A stretch of 47,274 bases of DNA from Nitrospira sp. (lineage in GTDB: Bacteria > Nitrospirota > Nitrospiria > Nitrospirales > Nitrospiraceae). Shown one piece after another: positions 44,079 through 47,274 of this stretch. The DNA lies in contig VGXB01000014.1 of the NCBI GenBank assembly GCA_016873515.1, positions 1 through 47,274 on the forward strand, written 5' to 3'. How positions within the stretch are numbered: position 1 is the first letter of the stretch; every line of letters starts with the position of its first letter. A program made the translations under genes and the position numbers. A model generated the notes under the pieces. That model saw nothing but the letters and a program-made list of their open reading frames with translations. It was not told the DNA's origin and made no database searches.

Positions 44079-45314
44079 TCAGCTCTCTTCCTCCGGCAAC
44101 AAGTCGTGCCGTTCGGCGCGTATGTGCCGCTTTTCCCATGTCGGCTTCTTGAAGGGATCACGAAAGGCACACCACAGCTCTTCGTCCAGGGCAAGCTCCG
44201 CTCTGGTCAACAGGCAAGCATCTAGCCGTCGTTTTAAGTCGACGCGATCAATCTCCTCGCCCATGAAGGCCAGTTCAATCCGGCGATCCCCAAATTCGAG
44301 ATCCCACACCTTGCGCAGTTCGTCGAGTGCCCCCTCTCCCTTCGGCCAGTGCCGATCCGGAATCGCCACCCACCAGCGACCCAGTCGCTCGTAGAGACAG
44401 TTGGTGCCAGCCTGCGACCACATGTAACAAGTCTTCGGTTGTGAGGCGACCCAGAAATATCCTTTGGATCGCAGCACACCCAGCCACTCCTCTTGCATTA
44501 ACAGCCAAAATCGGAACGGATGGAACGGCCGTTTCGCTCGATAGACGAACGTCCCTGTTTCACGATCGCCTTCTGGCAACGACGTGCCGCTCAACGCATG
44601 CATCCACCCGGGTGTGATTTCTAGCGCCGCCCCCTCATGAGGGCGCGTAGTCTCTAGCAACAAGGGATCACGGTCTCCCTGAGACACCGCCATGCACCCT
44701 GCATCAGGGTTGACCTGCCAAAGAAATCGCTCAAGACGCTCCCGTTCGACCGGCGTCACACGATCGCACTTGCTCAGCACGAGCGTCGTGCTGAATTCCA
44801 GTTGATCCGCCAGTAGTTCGGCGAGGGTTCGCGCATCGTCCGGTCCCGTGCCGAGTCCCCGCTCGCGGAGCGTGATCCCGGACTCATAGTCGTCCCAAAA
44901 ACGCTCCGCATCAACGACCGTCACCAAGTGGTCCAGGCGCGCGACAGCGGAAACGGCGACCCCCTCGGTCTCATCGGCATCGAAGAGATTGGCGATCAGG
45001 AGCGGATCCGTGCTACTCGAACTTTCAATGAGAATGGTGTCGTATTTGCCCAAGCTCGTCAGCCGAATGATCGCTTCAGCGACATGCTGACGCAAGGAAC
45101 ACTGCGTACACGCAGCCGTCAACTCGACGAGAGCTTCACCGCGAAGGTAGTGCTCTCCGCCGAAAATCTCGATCTCATTAGTCAATCCGCTCAGGTCGTT
45201 CGTAATAATCGCCGTCCGCGTTGGATTCAGTTCACGCACCAGACGCCGAAGCACTGTCGTCTTCCCGGCACCGAGAAAACCTGATACCACGATAACGCTT
45301 ACCTTATTACTCAT
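44079..45314 (-). CDS. COG0523 GTPase, paralog 1 (variant metal motif)
   Basis: A 411-aa ZigA/YciC-type zinc-metallochaperone-class GTPase. Walker A is [10 protein letters not shown] (residues 11-20). The metal motif reads AACTQCSLR (Cys69-x-x-Cys72) instead of the usual CxCC. ILIESSSSTDPLL and the LSKCD specificity motif follow. A C-terminal CobW_C domain has VLRSKGYFWVASQP, WSQAGTN, GDRRIELAFMGEEID and LDACLLTRAEL. ATG 45314 follows GAGAGGAAG; an in-frame start farther upstream would overlap the preceding gene's end. It lies 41 bp downstream of paralog 2. Confidence 0.94.
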   Translation of the reverse strand: MSNKVSVIVVSGFLGAGKTTVLRRLVRELNPTRTAIITNDLSGLTNEIEIFGGEHYLRGEALVELTAACTQCSLRQHVAEAIIRLTSLGKYDTILIESSSSTDPLLIANLFDADETEGVAVSAVARLDHLVTVVDAERFWDDYESGITLRERGLGTGPDDARTLAELLADQLEFSTTLVLSKCDRVTPVERERLERFLWQVNPDAGCMAVSQGDRDPLLLETTRPHEGAALEITPGWMHALSGTSLPEGDRETGTFVYRAKRPFHPFRFWLLMQEEWLGVLRSKGYFWVASQPKTCYMWSQAGTNCLYERLGRWWVAIPDRHWPKGEGALDELRKVWDLEFGDRRIELAFMGEEIDRVDLKRRLDACLLTRAELALDEELWCAFRDPFKKPTWEKRHIRAERHDLLPEEES

Positions 45315-45355
45315 ACCGCTTCCTCTCAACTCCTGGGTTCTCAACCCACTCCGAC

Positions 45356-46555
45356 TCAGCTCCAACGCGGAAACGGATCCGGATATTTCTGCCAGGCAGG
45401 TTTGCCCTCGGCCAGCTCCGCATCGGTCAGCAGGCATGCGTCGAGGTCTGCACGGAGCGCCGTTTCATCCATCCGCTGACCGATGATGACGATCTGTTGG
45501 CGCCGGTCGCCGAAATTGGGATGCCACATCGCCTTGAGCTGCGCCTTCACCTCAGCGGAGTCGGGCCACTGCTCTTCCGGTATCATAGCCCGCCACCACC
45601 CCATCGGGCCGAGTTGCCACACAGTCCCAGCCAGCGACAGCAGCCCGATAAACTCCAGCCGACCAGCCAAATACACCAACCCTTTGGCGCGTAACACGCC
45701 GGGCCAAGGTCGGCCCAACTGGTCCGCCAACCGCTGCGCATGAAACGGGCGACGACTCCGATAGACAAAGCTTGCAATGTCGTATTCTTGGGATTCCGAA
45801 CGCGTGCCTTCGCGCAGCGTCTTCATCCACCCAGCCGCCTGTGAGGCTCTGGCGAATTCGAATCGTCCTGTATTGAGGATCTCTGCTGGTGATACGTGCC
45901 CATATTGCACCGGGCGGATCACCGCGTCTGGATTCAACGTTGCGAGAATCGTTGTCAGTTCCTGCAGCGCCTGCGGTTCCATCAAGTCGGTCTTGTTCAC
46001 AACGAGCACGTTCGCAAATTCCACCTGATCGATCAGCAGATCGGTGATGGTTCGCTTATCCTGCTCGCTCACCGCCAGGCCGCGCTCTTTCAACTCCACG
46101 CCTTCTCGATAGTCGTGGAGAAACCGAGGGCCGTCCACTACCGTGACCATGGTATCGAGCCGCGACAGGTCAGCCAACGCCTGCCCCTGCGCGTTTTCAA
46201 ACGTAAAGGTCTCCGCTACCGGCATCGGCTCTGAGATACCAGTTGACTCGATGAGCAGATACTCGAACCGCCCCTCTTCCGCTAGCCGGGCGACTTCGCT
46301 CAGCAGGTCTTCCCGTAAAGTGCAACAGATGCAGCCGTTGCTCATTTCCACTAGCTTCTCTTCTGTGCGACTTAGCGCCGCACCGCCGTCAGCCACCAGC
46401 AGCGCATCAATGTTCACCTCGCTCATGTCGTTCACGATCACCGCCACGCGTAGCCCTTCCCGATTGTGCAGTACGTGGTTAAGTACCGTGGTCTTTCCTG
46501 CTCCAAGAAATCCCGACAAGACCGTCACCGGTAACCGCGCCGTGTCTGTGCGCAT
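45356..46555 (-). CDS. COG0523 GTPase, paralog 2
   Basis: A 399-aa GTPase with canonical motifs: Walker [11 protein letters not shown] (residues 14-23), the metal motif [28 protein letters not shown], and NKTD. The CobW_C domain includes [42 protein letters not shown] and [11 protein letters not shown]. This is the ZigA/YciC type linked to zinc limitation in several bacteria. The ATG directly abuts the stop codon of paralog 3 (TAGATG). Family function is GTP-driven metal delivery; the target protein is unknown. Confidence 0.95.
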   Translation of the reverse strand: MRTDTARLPVTVLSGFLGAGKTTVLNHVLHNREGLRVAVIVNDMSEVNIDALLVADGGAALSRTEEKLVEMSNGCICCTLREDLLSEVARLAEEGRFEYLLIESTGISEPMPVAETFTFENAQGQALADLSRLDTMVTVVDGPRFLHDYREGVELKERGLAVSEQDKRTITDLLIDQVEFANVLVVNKTDLMEPQALQELTTILATLNPDAVIRPVQYGHVSPAEILNTGRFEFARASQAAGWMKTLREGTRSESQEYDIASFVYRSRRPFHAQRLADQLGRPWPGVLRAKGLVYLAGRLEFIGLLSLAGTVWQLGPMGWWRAMIPEEQWPDSAEVKAQLKAMWHPNFGDRRQQIVIIGQRMDETALRADLDACLLTDAELAEGKPAWQKYPDPFPRWS

Positions 46556-47274
46556 CTACCGCTCCTCCGACGTCGTCGACAGACCATCCGATTCCACCAC
46601 TGTTTCCATTGGCGGAAAGCGGTCCGGCTTCCCCTCCCACGACGACCGCCCGGAGGCCCATTCCGCTTCCGTCACCAGACAAGCGTCCAGCTGCGCCGTC
46701 AGCGCCGCATGATCCATTCGTCGACCGATCAGCACCAGTTCTTGACTGCGATCGCCGTACTCCGAATCCCACACTCCCTGGAGGCGCTGATACTCTTCTT
46801 CCTCTTCCGGCCAATCATCCTTGGGCATCGCGGCATACCAGCGCCCGGCCCACCGCACGTTGCCGGTCCCGCCCGCCTGCGACCACAGCCCGATGAGATC
46901 CGGGCGCGTGGCGATCCAGAACAGCCCCTTCGACCGGAGGACGCCAGGCCATGGCTCCTGGAAGCAGTGCCAGAGCCGCTCCGGATGAAACGGACGTCTA
47001 GCCCGGTACACCACATTGGTAATCCCGTATTCGTCGGCCTCGGACCGTTCGTGCCCGCGTAAGGATTTCATCCAGCCCGCGGCCTGACTGGCCCGCTCAA
47101 AATCGAAGGCCCCGGTGTTCAAGATGACGTTGAGATTAATTTGCCCATGCCGAATCGAGACACACCGCGCTTCAGGGTTCAACGCGGCAAGGATGGCCGT
47201 CAGTTCGCACAGCTCGCTCTCGGACACCAGGTCCGCCTTGTTGATCAGCAGCACATCGGCAAACTCGACTTGAT
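46556..47274 (-). CDS. COG0523 GTPase, paralog 3 (partial)
   Basis: Only the C-terminal 238 residues or so lie in the window; the gene continues past the right edge. The visible part begins QVEFADVLLINKADLVSESE, including the NKAD specificity motif. It continues through the CobW_C domain: VVYRARRPFHPERLWHCFQE, VLRSKGLFWIATRPD, WSQAGGTG, GDRSQELVLIGRRMD and LDACLVTEAEW. It is closely similar in layout to paralog 2. Its stop abuts the start of paralog 2. The P-loop and CxCC motif are outside the window and cannot be judged. Confidence 0.94.
   Translation of the reverse strand, partial: QVEFADVLLINKADLVSESELCELTAILAALNPEARCVSIRHGQINLNVILNTGAFDFERASQAAGWMKSLRGHERSEADEYGITNVVYRARRPFHPERLWHCFQEPWPGVLRSKGLFWIATRPDLIGLWSQAGGTGNVRWAGRWYAAMPKDDWPEEEEEYQRLQGVWDSEYGDRSQELVLIGRRMDHAALTAQLDACLVTEAEWASGRSSWEGKPDRFPPMETVVESDGLSTTSEER

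Overview
The window most likely comes from a Nitrospira-type bacterium (phylum Nitrospirota). This is an inference from the gene order, the moderately high GC content and the character of several lineage-type hypothetical proteins; no marker gene settles it. Most of the window is dense core genome with short gaps, frequent 1-11 bp gene overlaps and long same-strand runs. There is no rRNA, CRISPR array or intact insertion sequence. There is one tRNA, tRNA-Pro(TGG).

Layout, left to right. (1) 1-2765: tRNA-Pro, rdgB-rph, and a decayed islet holding a response-regulator fragment and an IS3-type orfA remnant. (2) 2766-10587: metH, then small exported or membrane hypotheticals. These end in an overlapping pair, a heme-oxygenase-like diiron-type protein and an exported FGE/sulfatase-modifying-factor-like protein. 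(3) 11013-17575: proA with an overlapping 609-595 aa orphan, a LuxR-type regulator beside a truncated gene tail, a lipoprotein, and a frameshifted glycogen synthase pseudogene. (4) 17576-31738, all on the minus strand: DUF502 - glmU - glmS - gatC - panD - gatA - DUF948 - YtxH - gatB - eno - ftsB-like - era - mgtE - recO - DUF971. This run covers cell-wall precursor supply, Gln/Asn-tRNA amidation, glycolysis, division, ribosome assembly, Mg transport and repair. (5) 31917-36489, plus strand: tmk - holB - metG - exported hypothetical. (6) 36490-47274: a region dominated by metal handling.

Region 6 is the most interesting part. It holds a COG0523 (CobW/ZigA-type) GTPase preceded by an AT-rich intergenic region with two perfect palindromes and a His/Cys-rich mini-ORF. 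A PAP2 phosphatase follows. Next comes a three-gene outer-membrane uptake module: a His-rich DUF2946-like protein, a TonB-dependent receptor, and an exported His-rich protein ending in a TonB C-terminal-like domain. DAHP synthase interrupts on the plus strand. Finally, a minus-strand operon carries three tandem COG0523 GTPases, a 73-aa four-plus-one-cysteine protein, and ribosomal proteins L28, L33 and S18.

COG0523 proteins together with L28/L33/S18 genes are the classical signature of a Zur-type zinc-limitation response. I infer that this operon and the nearby TonB module form a zinc (or related metal) allocation system. Unusual details are the three GTPase paralogs in a row, one with an altered metal-binding motif; a new small cysteine protein; an L33 that keeps its zinc ligands; and an S18 with no ordinary full-length start codon. 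The operon promoter and its operator lie outside the window, so regulation cannot be read directly.
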